Positions 8,931 through 17,739 of a stretch of 64,000 bases of DNA are shown one piece after another; the stretch's first letter is position 1; every line of letters begins with the position of its first letter. Position numbers and translations under genes: made by a program. The notes beneath the pieces are model-generated. The model was not told the origin of the DNA and ran no database searches. It saw only the letters and a program-made list of their open reading frames with translations. Source of the stretch: Tautonia sociabilis (lineage in GTDB: Bacteria; Planctomycetota; Planctomycetia; Isosphaerales; Isosphaeraceae); contig NZ_RYZH01000009.1 in the NCBI RefSeq assembly GCF_003977685.1, positions 92,263-156,262 on the forward strand, written 5' to 3'.

Positions 8931-11111
8931 TCACGGCACCGAATTCGGGGACGAGTCGGACGCCGCGGCCGGGCCCGGCGCGCTCGGCTCGGAACGTTCC
9001 TCGGGCGACTGGTCGAGTGGGCCGGGATCGGCCGCCGCCTCCGGAGCGAACGGACCTCCCTGGCCAGGCGCGAGGCTCGGCGGGGGAGGCAGAGGAATCG
9101 GCCCGCCAGGGAAGACCGCCCCCGGTTCGGTCAAGGCCGAACTCGGGTCGGTTGGCTCCTCCTCGAGCAGAATGGGAGGCGGCGCCTGCCGTTGAATCTC
9201 GGGAGTCACCGCATCCAGACCCACCGCCGCCCGGTAGTCGGCCAGCGCCGAGAAGAACTTCCCCTCGGCCAGCACGCGCAGCACCTGAGCATCGAGCACC
9301 TGCTGCTGCCGGACCACGTAGAACAACAACGGAGACGACGCCTGCACCTCCAGCCGCTGACGCTCGGCCTCGGCCAACTGCCGGGCGACGATCTCGGTGT
9401 CCTGATAGTAGCGGAGCAGGTCGTAGGCCGCCCTCAGCTCGGCGGCGGCGTTGAGCACGTCGGCCTGAATCTGGTCCCGAGCGAACCGCGTTCGCGCCGA
9501 GATCTGCCGCAGCACCGCGTCGGCCGCCCGGATCCTCCCCCGGGCGAACCTCCGCTGCAGCGGCACCTCGAAGAACAGTGACGACTCCAGGATGAACGGC
9601 CGGAAGTCCTTGCCCAGATCCACATCGCGCACGCCGACGTTCTGTTCCGTGTAGACGTAGAAATCCAGCGACGGCAGCAGCATGTTCTCGGCCAGCTGCC
9701 GATCGATCCTCGCCTTGTCGTACTCCAGCATCAGGCTGAAGATCTCCGGCCGCAGCCGCAGCGCCACGGCGATGTCTTGCTCCACCCGCGACGGGTCCGG
9801 CATCTCCGCCTCGGGAAACGCCAGGGGAATCATCCTCGAGTCGGGCAGGCAAGGCAGGCCCCGAAGGTCTCTCAGATAGAACGACAACGTCACCGCGGCC
9901 TGTTGCAAGTCGCGACGGCCGTTGATGACCTGCTGCCGCCGTTTGATCAACACATTCTGAAAGGCGATCACGTCCACCTGAGCCACCCGGCCGATCTCCG
10001 GCCGGGCCTGCTCGGCCAGCGCCCGGAACTGGGCCTGAGCCAGCTCCTCGAGATCCTGGTAGAGGGCGTAGACCTGGCCGGCGGCCACCCAGGCCCAGTA
10101 GGCCTTGGCCGCGTCCTTGAGCAACGTGATGCGCTCCTTCAAGATCGTCGGCTCCACCTTGCGCCGCTCGATCTCCGACTGAAAGAGCTTGGCCCGCTTC
10201 GGATCAATCCGCAAGTCCCGCAACAGCGGCTGCTCGAAGCCGTTGACGAACGCCCCCCCTCCGCGCGTATTCAGATAATTGTAATATGTCGGCCATTGAC
10301 CCTGCGCGATCCGATAGCCGCTAAACAGCTTGCCTCCGGTCGGCAAGATCGGCTGTTCCAAGAAGAAATCCTGGACGTACCGATCGTAGAAGCCCAGCGG
10401 GTAGTTGCGCGAGTCGGCGTTCAGGCCCAGGTCGAACGCCCCTCGGGCCGAGAGGACCTCCCCGTCCGCCACGTTCCGTTGCTCCAGGACCGCGAGAAAG
10501 GGAGGATAGCGCCGCTCGGCCGAGTTCCGCACCTCTTCCAGCAGCAGCGGAGGGCCGGGAGGCTGGTCGTCGACCCGAGGGGCCCCGGTCGGCGCCGGGG
10601 GGGACCCCAACTCCAGCTCGGGAGCCTCGGGCAACTGGAACGGCCCCCCCTGGCCGGGAGGCGCCGCCCCGTCCGGCCCCGAGGAGGACGGCCGTCCCAA
10701 CAATCCGGGCAGCAACAGCAGGGAGTCGGGCTCGCTCCCCGGGTCAGGTGGCCCCGGCATGTCGGCGCTGGGCGCGAGCCCCTGAAGCAACGTTCCCCCT
10801 GGCGTCACACTCGGGGTGAACGGAGTGAACGGTCCGGGAGTGATCGGCAAAAACGGGGTCGCCCCCATCACTCGAGGAGGGCCGCTGAGCGGGGTCGCCA
10901 GGTCGCTGGGCGGCAAGCCCTGACCCAACGGAGGAACGCCCATCGCCCGAGGAGGACCAATCATCAGATCGGGCGGATTGGAGAACGGCAGCGTGGTCCT
11001 CCCGGACGCCGGCGGTTGCGGGGCCTCCTGCCCGATGACGATCGCGGCCGGGTCGAAGACTCCCAACGCCCCGGCCGCCACCGCGAAGAACCTCCGTGTT
11101 CTTCGGCTCAT
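8931..11111 (-). CDS. TolC-family outer-membrane efflux protein of a type I secretion operon
   Basis: The 726-residue product has a short N-terminal signal (RRFFAVAAGALGVFDPAAIV), then about 180 residues of proline/glycine-rich low-complexity sequence. The TolC-like channel domain follows from about residue 200 to 640, with long helical repeats (ERITLLKDAAKAYWAWVAAG, ARDQIQADVLNAAAELRAAY) and barrel strands. A second proline-rich tail closes the protein. The start overlaps the stop of the membrane fusion gene in ATGA (11108-11111), giving translational coupling. In type I secretion the protein is the outer-membrane exit duct for the ABC/HlyD complex encoded upstream. The long disordered ends are typical of planctomycete homologues. 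Confidence 0.85.
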   Translation of the reverse strand: MSRRTRRFFAVAAGALGVFDPAAIVIGQEAPQPPASGRTTLPFSNPPDLMIGPPRAMGVPPLGQGLPPSDLATPLSGPPRVMGATPFLPITPGPFTPFTPSVTPGGTLLQGLAPSADMPGPPDPGSEPDSLLLLPGLLGRPSSSGPDGAAPPGQGGPFQLPEAPELELGSPPAPTGAPRVDDQPPGPPLLLEEVRNSAERRYPPFLAVLEQRNVADGEVLSARGAFDLGLNADSRNYPLGFYDRYVQDFFLEQPILPTGGKLFSGYRIAQGQWPTYYNYLNTRGGGAFVNGFEQPLLRDLRIDPKRAKLFQSEIERRKVEPTILKERITLLKDAAKAYWAWVAAGQVYALYQDLEELAQAQFRALAEQARPEIGRVAQVDVIAFQNVLIKRRQQVINGRRDLQQAAVTLSFYLRDLRGLPCLPDSRMIPLAFPEAEMPDPSRVEQDIAVALRLRPEIFSLMLEYDKARIDRQLAENMLLPSLDFYVYTEQNVGVRDVDLGKDFRPFILESSLFFEVPLQRRFARGRIRAADAVLRQISARTRFARDQIQADVLNAAAELRAAYDLLRYYQDTEIVARQLAEAERQRLEVQASSPLLFYVVRQQQVLDAQVLRVLAEGKFFSALADYRAAVGLDAVTPEIQRQAPPPILLEEEPTDPSSALTEPGAVFPGGPIPLPPPPSLAPGQGGPFAPEAAADPGPLDQSPEERSEPSAPGPAAASDSSPNSVP

Positions 11112-12823
11112 TTCGGCCTCTTCAGCTTCGGCTTGTCGTCCTTGCCCGCCCCGTCGCCTTCGGTCAGCTCGGGCTCGTCCTGAGCCACCACGGGAGCGAA
11201 CCCGTTGAGCCGCCGCCAGATCTCGTAGCCCAGCGGCACCTCCCGCAACAGCACCCAGCCGTTGGCCCGGGCCCCTTGACGCAAAAACCGCCGAGACGGC
11301 CAGGGACTCTTCACCACGGCCTTCGTCTCCCCGGAGCTTGCTATCGGCTCATCCGGCAGAAATTCCCCAGTCGTTCGCTCCAAAACCAACACCCCGGCCC
11401 TCGGATCCTTCTCGTCGGGCTTGACCGCGACGATCGTTCCCGACTGCCCGCTGGACAGGCCGGTCACCGTCGTCCCCGGAGCGAACGGCCCTCCCTGCCG
11501 CTCCCGATAGCGCAGTTCCGGGCCGTCCAGATCCGGCACCGCCAACACGCGAAACTTCCCCCCCTTGGTCGTGGTCGGATCCACCAGCGCCACCTTGCCC
11601 GGGAAGGTCCCCACCGCCGCCGCCGGCCAGCCGATGAACTGCAAGGCTGGCCACCCTTCAAATTGAAGCCGAACCGGATCCCCCACCCGAACCAGCGGGA
11701 TGTCCCGGCCTGGCAGATACAGCTCCGCCGCCAGCCGGGGTGTCTCCGGCACGAGGATCGCCAGCGGATCCCCCTCCTTGACGTAGGCCCCCTCTCCCAC
11801 ATTGGTCAACAGGCGCAAGACCGTCCCTGCTCTCGGGGCCAAGACCCGGCCTCCCTGTTCCTGCTGACGGATCTTCACCTGCGTGTCGGTCAGCTTGACC
11901 CTCGCCTCCTGAACCTTCATCTCCGCGGTTTGAATGTCGGTGCGCGCCTTCTCGATCTCGGCCTGCGCCTTGGCCTCGACCACCTTTCGCTTCGCCTTGG
12001 CCTGCTCCAGCGCCGCTTGTGCCTGATTGCGTTGTTCCCGAGCCTGGTCAAGCTTCCGTTCGGCCGTCCGATAGGTCTGCTCGGCCTTGACCACGGCCTG
12101 TCCAGCCTCCAGCCCCCGCTCATACAGGGCCTTGGCCTGCTCGTAGAGGATTTGGTAACCGGAGGCGTCGGTCTGGGCCTCCGCCACCTTTTGCTCGGCC
12201 TCCTGCACCTTGCGCTCGGCCTCCAGGATCCCCGCCTCGGCCTCCAGGATCGCCTGGTCACGCTCGGCTTCTTTTTGACGCAGCGCCGCGGTGTAGGCCG
12301 CCACCGCCTGCGTCGCCTGCTCCAAGGCCGCCTGGTAGTTCTCCTCTTGCGACCGCAACGTCTCCAGGTAGCGCGGGTCCACATTCTTGACCGTCGCGAT
12401 CAGGTCCCCCCGGCGGACCTGATCTCCCTCGATGACGGCATAACTGATCACCCGGCCCGAAATCGGCGCCTCGACTTGGAATTGCCGATCCAACGGGTGG
12501 TAGCCGATCACCGAACCGTCGCCGAAGACCGACTGCCGCCAGGGAACCAGCGCCAGCACGAACGGCAGCCCCAGCAGGGCCACCATCAACGCCACGCCCA
12601 CCTTGCGGGCCGCCCGGGGCGTGCCCACCTGACGCAACGCCGGCATCCCCGAGCCCGCGTCGAAGGCCCGCACCGCTGGGACCGAAGTCCCCGACCGAAC
12701 CGGCGCCAACACCGCCGGAGGACGCCGCACCGGCAATCGTCTCGGGGGGGCCTCGCCGGGCGTTCCCTGGCTCGAGGGACCCGGCGCCTCGACCGACGCC
12801 GCCCGGCTCAGTTCAAGCGACAT
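11108..12823 (-). CDS. HlyD-family membrane fusion protein
   Basis: This 571-residue adaptor links the inner-membrane ABC transporter to the TolC-like channel. After a basic, proline-rich cytoplasmic N-terminus there is one membrane segment (VGVALMVALLGLPFVLALV, about 77-97) and the first half of the lipoyl domain (FQVEAPISGRVISYAVIEGD). A long alpha-helical hairpin covers about residues 150-340 (many A/E/Q heptads), followed by the second lipoyl half (RVLAPRAGTVLRLLTNVGEG) and a beta-barrel domain. The start ATG at 12823 has AGGAGG 8 bp upstream and overlaps the end of the ABC gene by 16 bp. The helical hairpin is long, which suits a tall periplasmic channel. Confidence 0.87.
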   Translation of the reverse strand: MSLELSRAASVEAPGPSSQGTPGEAPPRRLPVRRPPAVLAPVRSGTSVPAVRAFDAGSGMPALRQVGTPRAARKVGVALMVALLGLPFVLALVPWRQSVFGDGSVIGYHPLDRQFQVEAPISGRVISYAVIEGDQVRRGDLIATVKNVDPRYLETLRSQEENYQAALEQATQAVAAYTAALRQKEAERDQAILEAEAGILEAERKVQEAEQKVAEAQTDASGYQILYEQAKALYERGLEAGQAVVKAEQTYRTAERKLDQAREQRNQAQAALEQAKAKRKVVEAKAQAEIEKARTDIQTAEMKVQEARVKLTDTQVKIRQQEQGGRVLAPRAGTVLRLLTNVGEGAYVKEGDPLAILVPETPRLAAELYLPGRDIPLVRVGDPVRLQFEGWPALQFIGWPAAAVGTFPGKVALVDPTTTKGGKFRVLAVPDLDGPELRYRERQGGPFAPGTTVTGLSSGQSGTIVAVKPDEKDPRAGVLVLERTTGEFLPDEPIASSGETKAVVKSPWPSRRFLRQGARANGWVLLREVPLGYEIWRRLNGFAPVVAQDEPELTEGDGAGKDDKPKLKRPK

Positions 12824-15078
12824 AGCCCCGCCTCCTGAAGCCAGCCTTCGATGTCCCGCATCCGGCCCGGAGCCGGTTCCAGCGTGTGTTCGACATGGCC
12901 GTCGGCCAAAATCACCACCCGGTCGCACTGCGCGACCACCTCCTGGCTGTGGGAGACGATCAGCAACGACCACGGCGCCGAGCGATCGAACAAGGTGTCC
13001 ATCAGCCGCCTCCGGGCGTCCAGGTCCAGGCCGTCGAGCCCCTCGTCGATCACCAGCAACCTCGGGTCCCCCACAATCGCCCGGGCCAGCATCAGCCGAC
13101 GCGTCTGCCCCACCGACAGCGGCGCCCCCTTGCTCGAGAGCACCGTCTGCATCCCATCAGGCAGCCGAGCCACCTCCTCCAACAGCCCCGCCGACTCCAG
13201 CGCCTGACGCACATCGACCAACGACAGCCACAGCCTCCCCATCCGAACGTTTTCCAGAATCGTGTCCTCGATCACCTCCAGTCCCTTAACCACCGCCACC
13301 TCGGCCCTCAACGATTCGAGCCGAAGGTCCCGAGTGTTCACTCCATCCAGTTCGATCGTGCCGCTGGTCGGTTGCCGAAGCCCGTAAATCAAATCCACCA
13401 ACGTGCTTTTGCCCGAACCGCTCGGCCCGATCACCGCCAGCCGCTCTCCCGGTTTGATCTCCAGATCCAAATGCCGCACCACCGGATGATGCGGATCATA
13501 GCCGTAACTGATGTCCTTGACCTTCAACGCCGCACCCACCACGCCCGTCTCCCGATGCACCTCCCCATCGGAGCGTTCCAACGGCAGATCGACCAGCACT
13601 CCCAGCTTGTCGATCGCCGCCATCAGGTCGTACCAGGCCTCCAAATGCTTGCCCAACTTCGTGAACGACATCAACACCGTCGCGACAATCAACTCAGCCG
13701 CCACCAACTGCCCCAGCGTCAATTGCTCCCGGATCACCAGATAGCCCCCCAGCCCCAGCAACGCCGAACTGGCCACCGCCTGCAACCCCAACGCAAAGAC
13801 GATCTGCCGCATCAAAATCACGAAGTGCCTCCGCCGGGCCGACAGATAACGTCGGGTTGCCGCGTCGGTGCGGTCCACCGCGAAATCCGCCCCGCCATCC
13901 ACCTTGTACGCCAGCGGCACCCGGGCGATCTCCTCCAATCCACCGGCCACCTGGTACTTCGCGATCGATTCCTGAATGCTCGTCGTCACCGCCCCCCGGC
14001 CCAACAACCAAATGATCAACGTCATCGACAGCAGCAGCACCAGGTCGAACCCCAGCAGAAACGGGTGGTAAAACGCCAACACCACCAGCCCGATCCCCGC
14101 CCCCAGCACCACCGAGATCCCGTCCAGCAGCAACAAGGCCGCCACCTTCTGCACCGTCATCACGTCAAAGAACCGGTTGACTAGCTCCGGCCCGTTGCTC
14201 CGGTCGTAGGCATCGATTCGCACCCGAGGCAACCGATAGGCCAAATCCGCCGCCACCCGGACAAACAACCGACGCTGCACCAACTCGACCATGTAGGTCT
14301 GCAACACCCGCAACAACGCCGCCAACGCCAAGCAACCGAACAAAATCAGCGTCAGCACAATCAGTTGCTGCAACAGCAAATTCAACGCCACCGTCGTCAC
14401 CACCGCCTCAATCGCCAGCGGCGTCGCCAGCGACAGAATCCCCACCCCCACCGCATAGGCAACCACCAGCCCCAGATCCCGAGACACCTCCAGCCGCAAC
14501 AAGCCCAGCAACCGCTTCAGCGGCGACGGACCGTGACCATGATGATCACCTCCCGATCCATGCCCCCCGGCCCGCTCGCGTCCCAGCAGCTCCCGCCCCC
14601 GGTACGGCTCGTCCGCGTCCGGATCGCGGAGCGCGTTGCATGGCGCTAGCGGAAGCACCATCATCCACGACACAACCGACCTCGGTCCCTCCACCCCCAG
14701 CCGTCTGACCAACTCCCGCACCGAGATCAACGGCCCCACCGCCCCCCGCTCCGACGCCGCCAGCCTCCCCCGGTTCCCTTTGCGGCCCACCAGCGTGATC
14801 CAACGCCCCGGCCTCCCCTCCCCCTCCGACGCATACGTCACCACCGGCATGTCCGGCCGGGCGTTGGCGATCGCCTCCCGAATCGACCACCGCACCGGCG
14901 TCATCCGCAAGCCCAATTGCTTGCCAATCATCGCCAGCCGAGGCCCCCAGGTCTCCTCCGGCGCTCCCGGATACTCCCGTTCCGACTGGTGAATCAACTG
15001 CCTCCCCAGCACCGGGTCATACTCCAGACCGGTCGCCTCCGTGCACGCGTCCAGAACTTGGTCGTCGGTCCAACCCAT
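12808..15078 (-). CDS. Type I secretion ABC transporter with degenerate signature motif
   Basis: This 756-residue HlyB-like exporter has a roughly 160-residue N-terminal domain resembling a C39 peptidase-like domain without the catalytic cysteine; a histidine/glycine-rich linker (GHGSGGDHHGHG); six membrane segments at about 190-460; and an ATPase domain. Walker A GPSGSGKS (about 549), Walker B RLLVIDEGLDGLD (about 673) and the H-loop SHS (about 706) are intact. The signature reads LSVGQTRRLMLARA instead of LSGGQ, and the usual Q-loop glutamine is not apparent (VAVVKGLEVIEDTILENVRM). It heads an operon with HlyD and TolC partners. No RTX or double-glycine substrate gene is adjacent. The transported cargo is unknown. 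Confidence 0.85.
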   Translation of the reverse strand: MGWTDDQVLDACTEATGLEYDPVLGRQLIHQSEREYPGAPEETWGPRLAMIGKQLGLRMTPVRWSIREAIANARPDMPVVTYASEGEGRPGRWITLVGRKGNRGRLAASERGAVGPLISVRELVRRLGVEGPRSVVSWMMVLPLAPCNALRDPDADEPYRGRELLGRERAGGHGSGGDHHGHGPSPLKRLLGLLRLEVSRDLGLVVAYAVGVGILSLATPLAIEAVVTTVALNLLLQQLIVLTLILFGCLALAALLRVLQTYMVELVQRRLFVRVAADLAYRLPRVRIDAYDRSNGPELVNRFFDVMTVQKVAALLLLDGISVVLGAGIGLVVLAFYHPFLLGFDLVLLLSMTLIIWLLGRGAVTTSIQESIAKYQVAGGLEEIARVPLAYKVDGGADFAVDRTDAATRRYLSARRRHFVILMRQIVFALGLQAVASSALLGLGGYLVIREQLTLGQLVAAELIVATVLMSFTKLGKHLEAWYDLMAAIDKLGVLVDLPLERSDGEVHRETGVVGAALKVKDISYGYDPHHPVVRHLDLEIKPGERLAVIGPSGSGKSTLVDLIYGLRQPTSGTIELDGVNTRDLRLESLRAEVAVVKGLEVIEDTILENVRMGRLWLSLVDVRQALESAGLLEEVARLPDGMQTVLSSKGAPLSVGQTRRLMLARAIVGDPRLLVIDEGLDGLDLDARRRLMDTLFDRSAPWSLLIVSHSQEVVAQCDRVVILADGHVEHTLEPAPGRMRDIEGWLQEAGLCRLN

Positions 15079-15817
15079 CGCTCCCCCTCACCCTGGTTTC
15101 CCACCCCACCCGCTCCCACACCGGACGCCCCCGGATGGCCCCTCCCGGTCCCTCCGCGATGCCGGATCCTCCTCTTCCTATGTTAAATCACCGCCAACTC
15201 CTTCGCTTCCCCTTCCACCACCGCCATCGCGGCGACCGTCCCCCGGAACGGCGACCGCCAACCCTCGCCGACCCCCGCACCGGTTCCCCCCAACGCGCTC
15301 CAAGCCTCCCGACCGCGTCCCTGTCGCGTCAACGGCAGCATACCGTTGGCCCCCTCCCCTGCGAAGGCATCTCTTCTCCCCCAGACACTTGCCCGCGCCT
15401 CGAGACGCTCCAAATTCCGCAACCGATTTGTGGAGTTTGAGTTCGAGGACAAGGCCAGCCAGACCAGCGGACAACCCCCTCAGCCCCTCGAATCCCGACC
15501 CCTCGCCGATCCGCCGTCATCCTCAGCCGAGGGCGCCGGTCTTCCTCAGGACGTTCTCGATGCCGCCCCGCTCCAGGCGGCCCGGCCGAGTTCCTCCCTC
15601 CCTTCTCCCGCCAGCTCCCCTCCTCTGACGACGGATCATCGACCTCCCGGCCATTCCGTCGCTCCTCCCCCTTTGACATGAGTGCGCCCAAGATCTCATA
15701 ATCGGCCTCCTCCCTCCTTGCGTTTGGGACTCGGTCGGGAGATCCTTGCCTCCAGAGGCCCCTTCAACCCGGCGGACGGAGCCGGGGTATCGACGTTTCT
15801 CCAGGAGTGTGAGATTC
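15079..15817. other. Gene-free stretch upstream of the type I secretion operon
   Basis: This is about 740 bp of pyrimidine-rich sequence on the given strand between the divergent ABC gene and the PEP-CTERM gene. The open frames here have no recognisable product or ribosome site. It presumably holds the promoters of both flanking genes, but I see no clear consensus box. Confidence 0.5.
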
Positions 15818-16663
15818 ATGCGTTCCATCGGTTTGCTCAGTCTGGTGCTCACCCTCGGCGCATTTGCCGGCCCCGCTCAGGCCGGCCTCGTTGTGGTCAC
15901 CCCCTCCGACCCCCAGGGCTGGCAGTCCTTCGGCAATAGCGGGGGAGGGTCGAGCTCCATCGAACCCTCCAGCTTCGGTGGCGCCTTCAACGACGGGTCC
16001 GTGAAACTGACCGGCGATCGGACCCGCTTCGGGCTCTTCCCGACCGGAGGGCTCGGGCGCCTGGACAATCTGCTGGCCTTCAGCTTCGAGTGGGTGGTCC
16101 AGCAGGTCGGCGGGGGAGTCGGCACCGCCCAGGCCCCGGCCTTAAGGCTGCATGTGCAGGACACCGTGAACAATCGCTTCCTGGAAATCATCTGGGAAGA
16201 CGGCGAGCAATCGACCTCTGAGCGGTAGTTCGTCGCCGGCTCCGGGACCACCGGCACGATCTATTCGGGGGACTTCTTCGGCGCCGACGCCAACCGCCTC
16301 TGGGTCTGGACGACGGGCTTCGGACGCGGCGTCTACGATGGAAGCGGGACGAAGATCGCCAACTCGGATGCCGCCCGAGACATCACCACGACCAGGAACA
16401 CGATCCTCTCTGTCGACCCGAACGCCATCGTGACGGGCATCAGCATTGGTGCGGGCAGCTCGATCGGCTCCGACTTCATCGGGTACGCCGATTCGGTGCG
16501 ACTGGCCATGGACGGCTCCAGCCCCTCCGACACCACCTACAACTTCGCCGTCACCGCCGTCCCGGAGCCGTCGAACCTCGCAATGGCCGGGGTGGCCGGC
16601 CTGCTCCTGCTCGCTCGCCGCTGGCAGGCCCGGCGATCGCGGAACAGGGGTGAGACGCGCTGA
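15818..16663 (+). pseudogene. PEP-CTERM exported protein interrupted by an in-frame TAG
   Basis: The frame begins with a clear signal peptide (MRSIGLLSLVLTLGAFAGPA, then QA) after an AGGAG site. It encodes a beta-rich domain, reaches a TAG at 16226-16228 and then continues in the same frame without further stops to 16663. The continuation ends in a canonical PEP-CTERM anchor: VPEPSNLAMAGVAGLLLLAR followed by a basic tail. Composition and codon use are uniform on both sides of the TAG. The intact product would be about 280 residues, anchored by the exosortase system. The TAG is either a recent nonsense mutation, a sequencing error or, less likely, read through. The upstream piece alone (136 residues) would be secreted without its sorting signal. 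Confidence 0.8.
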
Positions 16664-17180
16664 GTCGATCCCCTCGGCCCTGATGGCCGAGATGGTCGCG
16701 ACCTCGATGGCCGGCCGGCCCAACGATCCGGCCGGCCCTCACCGGGAGGCCGACGCGGGAGGCTCCTCCGGCCCGCCTCCCCCGTCATCCCCGAAGGCAC
16801 CGATCGCCGACGCTCCCCTCCCCTCGGAGGCCGGGGGCGGGTGAGTGCGATCCCTCCCCTCGGGCGATGATCTCTCCCGAAGGCCCGAGCGCGATCCGGG
16901 GAGGCTCCCCGTCCGTCCCGATCCGGGAGCCGCCACCGATGGTCGATCGCCTGGTTTCCCCCCACCCTGCACCCCCCCGGCCTCCCGAGCTCGCCGCTCT
17001 CGATCGCGAACCGCCGGCCCGGCTCACGCACGCATCAATCATTCGCTGGTTGAATTGCCGCTCGCCTTCAATCCGCTCCCGAGGCCGCCTGGAGGCGTCC
17101 GGCTCCGTCTGGCCGGCCCGGCGGTCGCTCGGGAGGGCCCCGACGCGACGCCTCGGAGCGGATCGGGACGCGGGGCGCCG

Positions 17181-17267
17181 GCGCGGAGCGAACCCAAGCG
17201 GAATGACGCAAGTCATTCCTGTATTGATCGTTTCGTCAAATCGCCCGAGCGTTCCAACCGCGCACCA
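17181..17267. repeat. 87-bp intergenic element, copy 1
   Basis: It starts GCGCGGAGCGAACCCAA and ends in CGAGCGTTCC plus about a dozen bases ending GCGCACC. It includes a perfect hairpin GGAATGAC-GCAA-GTCATTCC at 17200-17219. A second copy of exactly the same length begins 226 bp downstream. The outer thirds are conserved and the middle is divergent. Confidence 0.6.
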
Positions 17268-17406
17268 CGACCGGCATCGCCGCGCACCGGGAGAGATCCC
17301 GGCGCGGCGGCCGGTCGGCCGAGGGGGAAGCAAGACGGCGACTCCGGAGGTCGGGGGGGGCGTCGGGCCGGTCTCGGGGCAGGGGCGCTGGTTGGCGCGC
17401 CCCTCC

Positions 17407-17493
17407 GCGCGGAGCGAACCCAACCGATTCCACACAACTCATTCCGAGCCAAGTCTTTTTGTTCTTCTGGCCGAGCGTTCCGCTGGCGCACCG
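17407..17493. repeat. 87-bp intergenic element, copy 2
   Basis: It shares the first 17 bases, the ACTCATTCC core and the CGAGCGTTCC block with copy 1 at identical spacing, but lacks the perfect hairpin. From memory, planctomycete intergenic DNA often carries GAGCGAACCCAA-type repeats, so it may belong to a dispersed family. Confidence 0.55.
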
Positions 17494-17739
17494 TCCGGGA
17501 TCCGGGCCGTTGCGGAAGGGGGTCGAGGAGCGGGGGATGGGGGGGGTTGCCGGGAGGCCGGGCGGGGTCGGGGGGCGTCGAGATCGCCTCAAGCGTTGCA
17601 ACCGGTCGGGTCGATAATCGCGGTGATTCCGGGGGTCGGATCGAAGGGGCGCGGCCCTGCGCGGCGTCCGGGCCAAGGAGGGCCGATCCGATCCGACCCC
17701 GGGGGCCGTCGGGCCCGGGATCCGGCCAAGGAGGGCGCA

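Larger units (their letters stand above)
16664..17739. other. Gene-free region with a duplicated 87-bp element
   Basis: No supported gene on either strand over about 1.07 kb. The region contains the two related elements at 17181-17267 and 17407-17493 listed separately. The long open plus-strand frame crossing it is a high-GC artefact upstream of the true starts at 17740 and 19701. Confidence 0.5.

Noticed and set aside
15079..15817. Possible small genes in the pyrimidine-rich intergenic stretch
   Set aside because: Overlapping frames exist on both strands, but none has a ribosome site, signal or recognisable motif.
16226..16228. TAG as a pyrrolysine codon
   Set aside because: No pyrrolysine genes or tRNA are visible and the family has no known use of pyrrolysine; mutation or error is simpler.
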